64,000 nucleotides of DNA. It comes from Collinsella sp. UBA6357. GTDB taxonomy: Bacteria; Actinomycetota; Coriobacteriia; Coriobacteriales; Coriobacteriaceae. Below are positions 28,924-38,526 of this stretch, piece after piece (positions within the stretch are counted from its first letter, which is position 1; the number at the start of each line of letters is the position of its first letter). The notes under the pieces are model-generated. The model was not told the DNA's origin. It searched no databases and was given only the letters and a program-made list of their open reading frames with translations. The position numbers were made by a program, and so were the translations under genes. The stretch lies in the NCBI GenBank assembly GCA_002437815.1, contig DJRP01000030.1, positions 212 through 64,211 of the forward strand, written 5' to 3'.

Positions 28924-29592
28924 ATGCCCGCTGCTTTTTCCCACGTGATCTTCGATCTTGACGGCACCATCCTCAACACGCTCGAGGACCTGGCCGCCGC
29001 CGGCAACCATACGTGCGAAGTGCACGGCTGGCCCACGTTTTCGGTCGACGAGTACCGCTATAAGGTTGGCAACGGCATGCTCAAGCTGGTCGAGCGCTTT
29101 ATGCCTGCCGAGTTTGCAGGCGACGACCGCGTCTTTGAGCAGACACTGGCCGAGTTTAGGGCCTACTACGGCGAGCATAAAGAGGACCACACCGCCCCCT
29201 ATCCGGGCACGATCGAGATGCTCGACCGCCTGCGCGCGGCGGGCGTGACGCTTGCCGTCCTCACCAACAAGGATCATGTCTCGGCAGCCCCGCTGATCAA
29301 AAAATACTTTGGACCCGATCGCTTTGCCCTGGTACAGGGTCGCATCGATGCCTTTCCGCCCAAGCCCGAGGCACCTGTTACGCTCCACGTGATGAGCGAG
29401 CTCGACGCACCGGCGGCCTCGACGCTCTACGTGGGCGATTCCAACGTCGATGTGCTCACCGCCCATAACGCCGGCCTCGCCTGCGCGGGTGTCACCTGGG
29501 GTTTCCGCGGCCGCGCCGAGCTCGAATCCGCCGGCGCCGACCACGTTGTCGACACGCAGCAACAGCTTTGCCAGCTCGTCCTGGGTGCGTAA
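28924..29592 (+). CDS. HAD-superfamily hydrolase, phosphoglycolate phosphatase-like
   Basis: 222 residues with HAD motif I (FDLDGTILNT), motif II (VLTNKD), the motif III Lys region (FPPKPEAP) and motif IV (YVGDSNVDVLTA). The cap insertion between motifs I and II is of the Gph/PgmB class. The likely substrate is phosphoglycolate or another small sugar phosphate; this cannot be settled here. The start follows GAAGGAG. It is followed by a bidirectional terminator. Confidence 0.85.
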   Translation: MPAAFSHVIFDLDGTILNTLEDLAAAGNHTCEVHGWPTFSVDEYRYKVGNGMLKLVERFMPAEFAGDDRVFEQTLAEFRAYYGEHKEDHTAPYPGTIEMLDRLRAAGVTLAVLTNKDHVSAAPLIKKYFGPDRFALVQGRIDAFPPKPEAPVTLHVMSELDAPAASTLYVGDSNVDVLTAHNAGLACAGVTWGFRGRAELESAGADHVVDTQQQLCQLVLGA

Positions 29593-29647
29593 GCAGCGCC
29601 CTTGCGATGTGTACGGCAGGCGGCGGCAAGTCTCCGTCCCTGCGCGC

Positions 29648-29680
29648 AAAAAAGGCCGCCGGTCTCCCGGCGGCCTTTTG
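29648..29680. terminator. Bidirectional terminator
   Basis: GGCCGCCGG/CCGGCGGCC is flanked by A-rich on the left and TTTT on the right; it serves both the phosphatase gene and the convergent lipoprotein gene. Confidence 0.9.
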
Positions 29681-29701
29681 CATGCGATATCGCCTTGTCT
29701 G

Positions 29702-30259
29702 CTACGACATCATCGCGTTCATCATCTCGTCCGACGCCGAGTCGTCGGCCGACCACTCACCGTCGTCGTTCTCGGTGTACTTGAACGTCACCTTGGTGGT
29801 CTTGGGCTTGGTCGCCTTGGTCACGTCGACCATAACCTCGCCCGCGATCTTGTAGAGCTCATCCTCGCCGGGTAGCTCGTCCATCGCGGTGATCTTTTCC
29901 TGATACTGGGTGGCAAAGTCATCGACGATCGTCTTCATGGACTTGCAGGTTACGGAAACCTCGGCCGTCGCCTTGCCCTTGTCTTCATCGACCGTCACAT
30001 CGCCGATCTTGTAATCAAAGCCATCGAGATAGGTCTTGGCGTACTCCTTGGGATCGATGCCGAGCTGCTCGAACTCATCGCCCGAGGCCTCCTCGAGACC
30101 TTCCAGAAAATCGTCCCCACCGTTTTTGATCTGATCGAACTGCTCGGTCAAGTCATCGGTGATGAGGCTCTCGACCGAGGGCCCACCACAGCCCGCAAGC
30201 ACCAACAGGCATGCAACCAGCACGGCAGCAAACGGCAGCAGCAGCTTCTTCTTTTTCAT
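29702..30259 (-). CDS. Putative lipoprotein (DUF5105-like)
   Basis: 185 residues: lysine-rich start, hydrophobic core and lipobox VLAGC (Cys24), then an acidic soluble domain with two parts (DYKIGDVTVDEDKGKATAEVSV; TKVTFKYTENDDGEWSADD). It resembles small Collinsella/Firmicutes surface lipoproteins of DUF5105 type; function unknown. The start follows AGGAGG. It is likely a single-gene unit. Confidence 0.8.
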   Translation of the reverse strand: MKKKKLLLPFAAVLVACLLVLAGCGGPSVESLITDDLTEQFDQIKNGGDDFLEGLEEASGDEFEQLGIDPKEYAKTYLDGFDYKIGDVTVDEDKGKATAEVSVTCKSMKTIVDDFATQYQEKITAMDELPGEDELYKIAGEVMVDVTKATKPKTTKVTFKYTENDDGEWSADDSASDEMMNAMMS

Positions 30260-30434
30260 GGCACTCCTCCTTGCAGCGTCGCCGGCCCGACCCGGCGTGC
30301 GTTGTAACGTGTCCCCATCATACCCGAGCGGCCCATATGGCCTCAGACGGTGCCCCAGTGGCGCCAAATTTCGAGTGAATGGCTCGACTCCGCCTTTGGG
30401 CGGCGGCAAACGCAGCCGAACCCCCTCCCGGCAG

Positions 30435-30470
30435 CAAAAAAGGGCGGCCGGAAAACTCCGACCGCCCCGG
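30435..30470 (-). terminator. Terminator after the EIIA gene
   Basis: An 11-bp stem (GGGCGGTCGGA with its near complement), then TTTTTT on the minus strand, 25 bases after the EIIA stop. Confidence 0.9.
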
Positions 30471-30494
30471 TAGATGCGCTCTATAAGCAGCAAC

Positions 30495-31031
30495 TTACTT
30501 GCGGGTGACCTTGACCACGGCCTCGCCAGCCTTGACGGCGGAGTCGGCCTCGACGGCCAGCTCGACGTTGGCGAACTCGGCGGTGTTGGAGACGGCAACG
30601 ACGACGCAGTCCTTGTAACCGGCAGCGGCGATCTTGGCACGGTCGATCTTGAGGACCGGCTGGCCGGCCTTGACGGTGTCCTCGGCCTTGACGAAGCCCG
30701 TGAAGCCGTCGCCGTTCATGTTGACGGTATCGACACCCACGTGCACCAGGACCTCGATGCCGCTATCGGACTGGATACCCACGGCGTGACCCATGGTAAC
30801 GGTGACCTTGCCGTCGCAGGGAGCGTAGATAATCTCGTCCTCGGGCCACACGGCACAGCCCTTGCCCAGGACCTCGCCGCCAAAGACGGGATCGGGCACG
30901 TCGGCCATCTTGATGGCCTTGCCGTTAACGGGCGAGCACAGCACGTCGGCGCCGGCAGCGGCCTCGATGGAAGCGGGGACCGCAGGAGCTGCGGGCTCGG
31001 CCTTCTTCTTGAACATATCGAACAGACCCAT
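30495..31031 (-). CDS. crr: PTS glucose-type EIIA (Crr)
   Basis: A 178-residue stand-alone EIIA of the Glc superfamily. The two active-site His are in TMGHAVGI and EVLVHVGVDTV (phospho-acceptor), with the family pattern PDPVFGGEVLGKG near the start. It passes phosphate from HPr to the EIIB domains of the three EIIBC proteins in this window, none of which has its own EIIA. The start at 31031 follows AGGAGAG. A LacI/cre-like palindrome lies just upstream. Confidence 0.92.
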   Translation of the reverse strand: MGLFDMFKKKAEPAAPAVPASIEAAAGADVLCSPVNGKAIKMADVPDPVFGGEVLGKGCAVWPEDEIIYAPCDGKVTVTMGHAVGIQSDSGIEVLVHVGVDTVNMNGDGFTGFVKAEDTVKAGQPVLKIDRAKIAAAGYKDCVVVAVSNTAEFANVELAVEADSAVKAGEAVVKVTRK

Positions 31032-31046
31032 GTGTTCTCTCCTCTT

Positions 31047-31062
31047 GATAAAGCGCTTTATC
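31047..31062. promoter_or_regulatory. cre-like 16-bp palindrome upstream of EIIA gene
   Basis: GATAAAGCGCTTTATC is a perfect palindrome 16 bases upstream of the crr start; its core AAAGCGCTTT matches the symmetrical cre/LacI-family operator pattern. Position suggests a roadblock or repressor site. Confidence 0.6.
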
Positions 31063-31163
31063 GTGCGCATGCTTGAGTTGATTATACGGCGAAACCGTCT
31101 ATTTACATACCAAGCCGTTCGCACACAAATGCATTACAGAACGCGTGTGCCACGACGCGGCTC

Positions 31164-32009
31164 CTACCCCTCGATGAGACCCAGGTGGACGAAAGCGTTG
31201 TAGATGCCGTCATCGTCCACATCGGTCGTCACGTAGTCGGCGGCCGCCTGGCACTCCGGACCACCCGAGCCCATGGCCACGCTCATCGCGCAGGCCTTAA
31301 ACATGGGGATATCGACCTTGGCGTCACCGAAGGCGATGGTGTCCTCGCGCCGCGCGCCCAGATGGGCCAGCAACGTATCGACGGCATGTGCCTTGGTGAT
31401 GTCCTTGACGCCCATGTCGCCAAAGAGCGCCGTCTCGCCGGCGCCGCCCCACGTATGGCACTCGAGATCGGGAAACTCCTCGATGCTGTCGAGATGGTCT
31501 TGATAGCTCGACAGGATGAAGCTCACCTTATTGAGATCGTCGCGATAGAGCGGAGCACCGTAGACCAAGCCGTGCAGGGCCTGCTCAGGCTCGATGGTAT
31601 CGGCACCGGCAAGCCCCTTGCGACCCATATAGGCGCGCAGCACCGGACGCGCCGCCTCGCGGAAGTTCTCGCTCGCAAACAGACCGTTGTTGCTCTCGAG
31701 ATAGAACTCGAGCCCGCGTCCGTGCAGCCAGTCGACGATATGACGACACTGCTCGGCCGTGATGAGCTGGTGCATGACCACCTCTCCGGCGCTCTCGACA
31801 TAGCTGCCGTTGCCGCCGATCATGCCGTCAAAGCCGATGGCCTCGAGCTCGGGCGGCACCTCGGCGCGGCTGCGCCCGGTGCACATGTAGGCCAGATGGC
31901 CGTTGGCGCGGGCCGCGCGAATGGCGGAGACGCACGATGCGGGAATGTTGTTGTCGTAGTCGGTGATGGTACCGTCCACATCAAGGAAGAGGATCTTGGC
32001 AGTTGACAT
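31164..32009 (-). CDS. HAD-superfamily Cof-type sugar-phosphate phosphatase
   Basis: 281 residues with motif I LFLDVDGTITDYD, motif II CTGRSRAE, and motifs III/IV near VKDITKAHAVD and IAFGDAKVDIPMF, followed by MGSGGPECQAAADYVT. This is the Cof/YidA subfamily with a large C2 cap. It probably dephosphorylates a sugar phosphate made by the neighbouring 6-phospho-beta-glucosidase pathway. The start at 32009 (GAAAGG upstream) is chosen by homology to the motif I position. Confidence 0.87.
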   Translation of the reverse strand: MSTAKILFLDVDGTITDYDNNIPASCVSAIRAARANGHLAYMCTGRSRAEVPPELEAIGFDGMIGGNGSYVESAGEVVMHQLITAEQCRHIVDWLHGRGLEFYLESNNGLFASENFREAARPVLRAYMGRKGLAGADTIEPEQALHGLVYGAPLYRDDLNKVSFILSSYQDHLDSIEEFPDLECHTWGGAGETALFGDMGVKDITKAHAVDTLLAHLGARREDTIAFGDAKVDIPMFKACAMSVAMGSGGPECQAAADYVTTDVDDDGIYNAFVHLGLIEG

Positions 32010-32060
32010 GTCGGACCTTTCGATAGTGGAAATGGCGCAGGTAGAGCATAAGTCAGCGAG

Positions 32061-32158
32061 CGGGCCCCAGGTGCCGCAGGTTGCCGTGAAAGAGGAGCGA
32101 CGCGTACTTTGGTACGCGAGCGACGGTTTGAACGGCAAGATGCGGCACCTGGGGCCCG
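32061..32158. repeat. Multi-stem dispersed repeat, copy 2
   Basis: A perfect 18-bp outer stem (32061-32078 with 32141-32158), an inner TTGCCGT/ACGGCAA stem and the hairpin GCGTACTTTGGTACGC (32102-32117) flanked by GAGGAGCGA and GAGCGACGGTTTGA. Same orientation and architecture as 3118-3223. Confidence 0.85.
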
Positions 32159-32200
32159 CGCAGCGTCGACCCGTTACGCCGTTTGTTAAAACGGCGTAAC

Positions 32201-33637
32201 CTACAGACCCTCGGTGCCGTTGGACTTGATGATCTTCTGATACGCGAAGAAGCTGTCCTTGCGGCGACGCTCGTAGGTGCCGGTGCCATCGTCGTACTTG
32301 TCGACATGGATGAAGCCGTAGCGCTTGCGCATCTCGCCCGTGCCGGCGGAGACCAGGTCAATGGGGCCCCACCAGGTGTAGCCGATGAGGTCGACGCCGT
32401 CGTCGATGGCCTCGCCCATGGCCTTGATGTGCTGCTGCAGGTAGGCGATGCGGTACGGATCGTGAATGGAGCCGTCCTCCTCGACCTCGTCATAAGCGCC
32501 CATGCCGTTCTCGACCACCATGAGGGGGATCTCGTAGCGGGCATAGATCTCGTTGAGGGCGACGCGCAGGCCCGTCGGGTCGATCTGCCAACCCCAGTCG
32601 GTGCTCTGGAGATAGGGATTCTTGCCGCCGAAGGTCATGTTGCCCTCGGTCATCTCGTGGTCCTTGTGGGTGCCCACGGTGCCCGACATGTAGTAGCTAA
32701 AGGTATAGAAGTCAACCTTGCCGTCGGCGATGTCCTGCAGGTCACCGTCCTCCATCGCAAGCTCGACGCCGTTCTCGGCCCAGAAACGCTTGGCATAGAA
32801 CGGGTACTTGCCGCGTACCTGCACGTCGGAGCAGTACCAGTTCATGCGGTTCATCTCGCCCTGTGTGGCCAGCACGTCGGCCGGATCGCACGTGGCGGCG
32901 TAGGAGAGAATGAAGCAATCCATGTTGCCCATCTTGAACTGCGGATAGTGCTCGTGGGCATAGCGCACGACGCGGCCGCTCGCCACAAACTGGTGATGCA
33001 GGGCCTGATAGCGCTGCTGAGCCGTGGTCTTGATAGCGCTCGCCGGACCCTCGAAGCCCTGGATGAGACCGGTCTCCATCATGGCGCCCATATCCATGGT
33101 GCCGCAGTTGATCTCGTTGAAGGTGAGCCAGTAGCGAACCTTGTCCTGATAACGGTCGAAGACGGTCTGGCAGTACTTCTCAAAGAAGCCGATGAGCTCG
33201 CGGCTCGCCCAGCCGTTGTACTTCTCGACCAGGTGATAGGGCATCTCGTAATGGGACAGGGTCACGAGCGGCTCGATGTTGTGCTTGCGCAGGCAATCGA
33301 AGACGCGGTCGTAGAAGGCGAGGCCGGCCTCGTTGGGCTCGGCGTCGTCGCCGTTGGGGAAGATGCGGCTCCAGGAGATGGACATGCGGAACATGGTGAA
33401 GCCCATCTCGGCGAACAGTGCGATGTCCTCCTCGTAGTGATGGTAGAAATCGATGCCGTCGTGGTTGGGATAGAGGGTGCCGGGCTCGATATCGAGCGTG
33501 ATGCGGCGCGGTTCCTTGTAGCTGCCACCGGTAAAATGGTCGTCGACGCTCGGCCCGCGGCCGTCGACGTCCCAGGCGCCCTCGAACTGATTGGCGGCCG
33601 TGGCGCCGCCCCAGAAGAATCCCTTGGGGAATCCCAT
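32201..33637 (-). CDS. 6-phospho-beta-glucosidase (GH1), copy 1
   Basis: 478 residues, GH1 throughout. It has the N-terminal FFWGGATAANQFEGA, acid/base Glu in LTFNEINCG, nucleophile Glu in VVENGMG and the C-terminal GYTWWGPIDLVSA...KRYGFIHVD. The Lys/Ser/Tyr-containing 6-phosphate pocket near the C-terminus fits the 6-phospho subgroup. It hydrolyses PTS-phosphorylated beta-glucosides in the cytosol. The start follows GAGGAGG. It is transcribed from a promoter with a near-identical twin upstream of the second GH1 gene, and an AraC regulator lies directly upstream. Confidence 0.92.
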   Translation of the reverse strand: MGFPKGFFWGGATAANQFEGAWDVDGRGPSVDDHFTGGSYKEPRRITLDIEPGTLYPNHDGIDFYHHYEEDIALFAEMGFTMFRMSISWSRIFPNGDDAEPNEAGLAFYDRVFDCLRKHNIEPLVTLSHYEMPYHLVEKYNGWASRELIGFFEKYCQTVFDRYQDKVRYWLTFNEINCGTMDMGAMMETGLIQGFEGPASAIKTTAQQRYQALHHQFVASGRVVRYAHEHYPQFKMGNMDCFILSYAATCDPADVLATQGEMNRMNWYCSDVQVRGKYPFYAKRFWAENGVELAMEDGDLQDIADGKVDFYTFSYYMSGTVGTHKDHEMTEGNMTFGGKNPYLQSTDWGWQIDPTGLRVALNEIYARYEIPLMVVENGMGAYDEVEEDGSIHDPYRIAYLQQHIKAMGEAIDDGVDLIGYTWWGPIDLVSAGTGEMRKRYGFIHVDKYDDGTGTYERRRKDSFFAYQKIIKSNGTEGL

Positions 33638-33676
33638 GGTTGCCTCCTCGCAACAGATGCCTTACGTATGGCTTGG

Positions 33677-33781
33677 AGTATGCGCGGCCGATCGGTCGGT
33701 ATCAATCGACCGCGGCGAATCTGGCACTTCTTTTCGCAGCTGAGCAGCCCGCGCGCCCACATGCTGACACTTTTTGATACC
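33677..33781 (-). promoter_or_regulatory. GH1 copy 1 promoter with paired activator-like sites
   Basis: Minus strand: GTATCAAAAAGTGT, 30-base gap, CGAAAAGAAGTG, 19 bases, TTGATA (33705-33700), 17 bases, CATACT (33682-33677). The order and all spacings match those upstream of the second GH1 gene (56011-56115). Confidence 0.8.
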
Positions 33782-33810
33782 TATCGATGAGCAGCAGCCT
33801 TTTACAAGCC

Positions 33811-34806
33811 CTATCGGGCCCGACGGTATGCCGCCGGTGTGCAATCGTAGCGCGCGCGAAACTTGCGGTAGAAAAACGTCAGGTTCTCGTAGCCCGCTGC
33901 GTGCGCGGCCTCGTCGACCGTGGCGCCCCTGCGCAAAAGCGTCGCCGCGCGAGTCAGGCGAGCATCTTGCGCAAGCTGCATGAACGTCTTGCCGCACCGG
34001 CGTTTGAGCAGGGCCGACGCGTAGTTGGGACTCACGCAGAAGTGCTGCGCCACCTCGCCCAGCGTGCACGCCCCCTGCCGGCGCTCGATAAAACCGAGCA
34101 TACCGGCCACGAGGGCTTCGGTTCCACCGTGCAGACCACCGGTCTGGGTGAGCTCGCGCTCATAGCAGTCCATGAGCTCGATCAGCAGCAGTAAAAAGAG
34201 ATGCTGCACGATCCGGGGGCTCACCGCAGTGGGCTCCAGACGCTCGCAGAGCATCTCTTGGAAACAGCGGCGCACACGGCGGCTCTGCCCGCAATGAAAG
34301 TGAACGTGGCCGCGGTGATCGGTCTCGGCATTGAGGACGTTGAGCAGAAAGCGCGACACCGCGCCCTCGCCCGGCAGGCTCGAGACCATGCTCGCCTGCA
34401 AAAACTCACGCGAGACGATCACGCTCAGCATCACGTCGCCTTCATCGAGCGATGCCACCGCATGCGGACATGAAGCATCGAGCAGCAGCACCTCGTTCTC
34501 GGCGAGCTCGAGCGCCTCGCCGTTGACGACCTGCGGGCAGCGGCCGTGATATACATAGCTGATTTCGACATAGTCGTGCACGTGTTCGGGCACCTGGTTG
34601 AAGCGCGAATTGCGCACGATGGCAAACCCCTCGGGCATACCGTCTTGGTCACGATCGACCACGGCGCGTCCCATTTCAAGCACGCTGCGACCATCGACCT
34701 CCACACGACTTCCAAGCACTTCCCAATCATAGTGGGCCCCGTCACGGTAGGAGATCTCGCTTGCGGTCAACTCAAGGAGACGACGATCGAGCTCTGCAAT
34801 CTCCAT
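33811..34806 (-). CDS. AraC-family transcriptional regulator
   Basis: 331 residues: N-terminal cupin sugar-sensing domain (~60-150; PEHVHDYVEISYVYHG, ENEVLLLDASCPHAV) and C-terminal two-HTH AraC domain (~230-331; TLGEVAQHFCVSPNYASALLKRRCGKTF, VDEAAHAAGYENLTFFYRKFRARYDCTPAAYR). It lies directly upstream of GH1 copy 1 on the same strand and is divergent from the GH106-like gene. It is the best candidate to bind the direct-repeat sites at both GH1 promoters. The start at 34806 has a weak ribosome binding site. Confidence 0.9.
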   Translation of the reverse strand: MEIAELDRRLLELTASEISYRDGAHYDWEVLGSRVEVDGRSVLEMGRAVVDRDQDGMPEGFAIVRNSRFNQVPEHVHDYVEISYVYHGRCPQVVNGEALELAENEVLLLDASCPHAVASLDEGDVMLSVIVSREFLQASMVSSLPGEGAVSRFLLNVLNAETDHRGHVHFHCGQSRRVRRCFQEMLCERLEPTAVSPRIVQHLFLLLLIELMDCYERELTQTGGLHGGTEALVAGMLGFIERRQGACTLGEVAQHFCVSPNYASALLKRRCGKTFMQLAQDARLTRAATLLRRGATVDEAAHAAGYENLTFFYRKFRARYDCTPAAYRRAR

Positions 34807-34915
34807 GGGTGCCCCGCAATCGTTGATTCGGTCATATTTCTTGCTTGAAATGGATATTAGCAGAGCCGGCAGCACGGCATACCATAGGACGCGAACACCA
34901 TCCAAAGGAGGTCCG

Positions 34916-37498
34916 ATGACGGCGTTTTACCAGCAGGTGCTCGACGGCACCTATGACAACCATGTGCTGCCGTTTCTTTGGCTCAAGGGCGAAGAGCGCG
35001 CAACCATCACCGATTACCTCGAGCAGATCGCTGCGGCGGATATCCACGAGGTCTGCCTCGAATCGCGCACGCACCCCGATTTCTGCGGCGACGGCTGGTG
35101 GAGCGACCTGCGCTTCATCATCGCCGAGTGCCGTCGCCTGGGCCTCAAGATCTGGCTGCTTGACGATGCGCACTTTCCAACGGGCTACGCCAACGGCGCC
35201 CTCGAGAAAGACGATGCGGACCCGGCACTCAAAAAGACCGTGCTCAAGCATCGCACGCTGAGCGTCGTGGGGCCGCAGCCCTCGACTTCCATCAAGCTCG
35301 GCAACCTCATGGACAAGACCGAGCGTCTCCTGGGCACGGCGGCCTTTGACGAAGATGGGGCCGCGCTGAACCTCGACATCGCCATCGAGAAGACCGAAAA
35401 CGGCAAGCCCCCCATGCTCCGCTTCGACGCTCCGACGGGGCTCACGCGCATCGAACTCTTTGTGACGAGCCAAAAAACCGGTTATCGCGACGAGTACATC
35501 AACATGGCAGACGCCGCCTCGTGCCGCGTGCTCATCGATGCCGTCTACGAGCCCACGTTCGAACACCTGGGCGATGAGTTCGGCAAGACGATCTTGGGCT
35601 TTTTTACCGACGAGCCGGGCTTTATGAACGAAAAGGGCGCTGCGCAGCCCGATGCAAGCGCCGACAGCTACATCGGCCGTGATGGTCAGGCGCTACCCTG
35701 GTCAGATGAGCTTGCGCACCGTCTGCGCCAGGCGTTGGGCGAGAACTGGCTTGCGCAACTGCCGCCCCTCTGGACCCGCGATGAGGCGGGCGCGTCCGTG
35801 CGCCACACCTATATGGATATCGCCACGCAGCTCTACCGCGCATGCTTCGACGAGCAGGTGGGCGATTGGTGCCGCGCACACGGCGTCATGCACATCGGCC
35901 ACGTGATCGAGGACAAGAGCTACCACACGCGCCTGGGCCAGGGCGCGGGACACTACTTCCGCGCTGTTGCCGGCCAGGACATGGCGGGCGTCGATGTTGT
36001 CATCAACCAGCTCGTGCCCGGTATCGACCGGGGCTATGCCAGCTATTTCCACGGCAAGTGGGACATGGAGTTCTTCAACTACGCGCTCGCCAAGCTCGGC
36101 AGTTCGGCCGCGCATCTCGACCCCAAAAAACAGGGGCGCTGCATGGCCGAGGTCTTTGGCGCCTTTGGATGGCACGAGGGCCTGCGCGAGATGAAATGGG
36201 TCGCCGACCATATGCTCGTACGCGGTGTCAACTGGTTCACGCCACATGCCTTTAGCATGGCCGGTTTCCCCGATTGGGACTGCCCGCCGCACTTCTATGC
36301 TCACGGCAACGACCCCGCGTGGCCGCATTTTGGCCAGCTCATGAGCTATATGAACCGCACCGCCACGTTGCTCTCGGGTGGCAGCGCCGTCTGCCCCGTC
36401 GCCGTGCTCTACCATGCGGACGCCGAATGGGCAGGTGACGCGATGCCGATCGAGCAGGTGGCCTCGGCGCTCACCCGCGCGCAGATCGACTTTGATTTTG
36501 TGCCGGCGGAGGCTTTTGAGGACGATACGCGTTATGCAGTTGAGCTCTTGGACGGCGCGTTTTTCGTCAACGGGCGCCGTTATCGCGCCCTGGTGCTGCC
36601 TCGGGCAGCATTCACCGGGACCGCGGTCGCGGGCTTCGCCGGGCGCGCCGCAACCGCCGGCGTCGCCGTCACCGCCGTGGATGCGCTGCCGCAGAAGACT
36701 TACGACGGAGCGGTAAACTTCGATCTCGCCGGCGCGCTTGCCGGCATCGAGCTCACCCCGCTCGACGCCCTGGCCACCTGGTCGGCAACCGCAGGGCTCG
36801 CCACCGTCATCTGCGACACGCCGCAGCCCTGGCTGCGCGCGCTTCGTTACGAGCGCAATGGCGAGACGTACCTCATGCTTGCCAACGAGCATCCGCGCGA
36901 GCGCATATCCTGCCGCGTAGCGCTGCCCGACGGCACTCCGGTCGCAGGTGCACGGCTCGACCTGTTGAACGGCGCCGCGCCAGCTGCCTTCGATGGCTCA
37001 CTCGAGCTGGCCGGATCCGAGAGCTGCATCGTTGTTCTGGGCGCCACGGCGCCTTCTGCCAAACCCGGCAAGCCCGCCGTCGTGCGCGAGCTGACCGGCC
37101 CCTGGACCGTCTCGTTTGCCCCCGCAGGTTCCGGCACCGTCGTTGGCCCTGAGCAAAAACTCGACACGCTGGTCGATCTGACCGCCGAGCGCTTTGCCGG
37201 CACATGCGGCACGTTCCGTTACCGTACGTCCCTTGAGCTCGACGAGTCGGTCGAGCACGCCGTCCTCGACCTGGGCGACGTTTATGAGGTCGCAACGGCT
37301 GCGGTTGACGGTGATCCGCTGGGCGCGCGCATCGCCCCGCCCTACGCCTGGTCGCTCGACACGCTTAACGCCGGCAAGCACGAGCTTGTCATCGATGTGG
37401 TCAACACCCTCGACCATGCCGTCTCCGACATCTTCGCCCTTACCGAGCCCATCGCCCCAAGCGGTATCTTGGGTCCGGTTCGCATCATCGCCCGCTAA
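34916..37498 (+). CDS. Glycoside hydrolase, GH106 (alpha-L-rhamnosidase)-like
   Basis: About 860 residues with no signal peptide, so cytoplasmic. The catalytic region shows WWSDLRFIIAECRRLGLKIWLLDD, GFFTDEPGFM and MAEVFGAFGWHEGLREMKWVADHMLVRG (given here in parts: AEVFGAFGWHEG; LREMKWVADHML), typical of GH106-type proteins. The C-terminal ~150 residues form a galactose-binding-like beta sandwich (LDLGDVYEVATAAVDG). The start follows a perfect AAAGGAGG. It is divergent from the AraC gene. The substrate is probably a rhamnose-containing plant glycoside; this is inference. Confidence 0.72.
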   Translation: MTAFYQQVLDGTYDNHVLPFLWLKGEERATITDYLEQIAAADIHEVCLESRTHPDFCGDGWWSDLRFIIAECRRLGLKIWLLDDAHFPTGYANGALEKDDADPALKKTVLKHRTLSVVGPQPSTSIKLGNLMDKTERLLGTAAFDEDGAALNLDIAIEKTENGKPPMLRFDAPTGLTRIELFVTSQKTGYRDEYINMADAASCRVLIDAVYEPTFEHLGDEFGKTILGFFTDEPGFMNEKGAAQPDASADSYIGRDGQALPWSDELAHRLRQALGENWLAQLPPLWTRDEAGASVRHTYMDIATQLYRACFDEQVGDWCRAHGVMHIGHVIEDKSYHTRLGQGAGHYFRAVAGQDMAGVDVVINQLVPGIDRGYASYFHGKWDMEFFNYALAKLGSSAAHLDPKKQGRCMAEVFGAFGWHEGLREMKWVADHMLVRGVNWFTPHAFSMAGFPDWDCPPHFYAHGNDPAWPHFGQLMSYMNRTATLLSGGSAVCPVAVLYHADAEWAGDAMPIEQVASALTRAQIDFDFVPAEAFEDDTRYAVELLDGAFFVNGRRYRALVLPRAAFTGTAVAGFAGRAATAGVAVTAVDALPQKTYDGAVNFDLAGALAGIELTPLDALATWSATAGLATVICDTPQPWLRALRYERNGETYLMLANEHPRERISCRVALPDGTPVAGARLDLLNGAAPAAFDGSLELAGSESCIVVLGATAPSAKPGKPAVVRELTGPWTVSFAPAGSGTVVGPEQKLDTLVDLTAERFAGTCGTFRYRTSLELDESVEHAVLDLGDVYEVATAAVDGDPLGARIAPPYAWSLDTLNAGKHELVIDVVNTLDHAVSDIFALTEPIAPSGILGPVRIIAR

Positions 37499-37535
37499 CG
37501 CCCGCGCTCGGTTTGCAAATTCGTCCCCTTACGGG

Positions 37536-37575
37536 ATGCCCGGTCTGAAATCCCCAGCCAGACCGGGCATTTTTA
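37536..37575 (+). terminator. Terminator after the GH106-like gene
   Basis: A 12-bp perfect stem (ATGCCCGGTCTG) followed by TTTTTAT, about 40 bases after the stop. Confidence 0.9.
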
Positions 37576-37613
37576 TGCTGCGGTACAATCGATGCACGAC
37601 GAAACGGAGCCCT

Positions 37614-38474
37614 ATGGATATCAAGCGCAGAATCGACGAGACGCATAGCCTCACCCCCACCGAGCAGCAGCTCGGGCGCACGGCGCTTGCCATGGGCGAG
37701 CGCATGCGGGGCACCTCGATCAAGGAGTTCGCCCAGGCCGCCAACGTCTCGGTCGCGAGCATCCACCGCTTTTGCAAGAAGCTCGGCCTCGAGGGATTCA
37801 AAGAACTCAAGATCGAGCTCGCCCGCGCCGCCGAACGCAGTGACCGCGCCAGCGAATCCGACGTCGACATCAACTTTCCCTTCGACGCCGCCTCAACCGC
37901 CCCCGAGATCATGGCGCGCATGGAGCGCCTCTACGCGCGCACGCTGCGCGAGACACGCAACATGCTCGATGTCGCCCAGGTCGAACGCGCTGCCAAACTG
38001 CTCGTAAGCGGCAATCAGATCGACATCTACACGGGGTCGCACAACCTCTATCCAGCGGGCATGTTCCGTGACCGCCTGCTTTCCGCCGGCAAAGACACCA
38101 CGTGTCACGCGAGTATCGAGGCCCAGGTGCGCACGGCGCTCGCGTCCGGTCCCGACCACACCGCGATCGCCATCTCGTACAGCGGCCTCGCACCCAACTT
38201 CAAGGAGGTCCTGCCGATCCTCAGCAGCCGGCGCGTCCCCGTCATCATCATCGGCACGCCGCGCTGCGCGCGCCTGCATCCGGGCTTTGCGGCCTATCTC
38301 ACGATCAGCGATATCGAGAGCCTATCGCACCGCATCACGCAGTTCGCGAGCCACATCGCCGTGCAGTACGCGCTCGACACGCTCTACAGCTGCTTTTTTG
38401 CCCGAGACTACGCCCGCAGCATGGCCTTCCTGGAATCGACCTTCCCCTACACAAGGCTCCCCGGAGTGAAATAG
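37614..38474 (+). CDS. RpiR/MurR-family sugar-phosphate-responsive regulator
   Basis: 286 residues: N-terminal HTH_6 (~1-75; SIKEFAQAANVSVASIHRFC, KKLGLEGFKELK) and C-terminal SIS domain (~120-260; IDIYTGSHNLYPAGMF, AIAISYSG, VPVIIIGTP). Such proteins sense sugar phosphates. It follows the GH106-like gene after a terminator, so it has its own promoter. A local target is likely but not shown. Confidence 0.9.
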   Translation: MDIKRRIDETHSLTPTEQQLGRTALAMGERMRGTSIKEFAQAANVSVASIHRFCKKLGLEGFKELKIELARAAERSDRASESDVDINFPFDAASTAPEIMARMERLYARTLRETRNMLDVAQVERAAKLLVSGNQIDIYTGSHNLYPAGMFRDRLLSAGKDTTCHASIEAQVRTALASGPDHTAIAISYSGLAPNFKEVLPILSSRRVPVIIIGTPRCARLHPGFAAYLTISDIESLSHRITQFASHIAVQYALDTLYSCFFARDYARSMAFLESTFPYTRLPGVK

Positions 38475-38526
38475 TGCTGGCAAATATCGCCGCAAACTGT
38501 AAAGCGCAAAGTGCAACCGGCTAAAC

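Noticed and set aside
32183..33790. 535-codon open frame opposite GH1 copy 1
   Set aside because: Antisense shadow of an intact GH1 gene.
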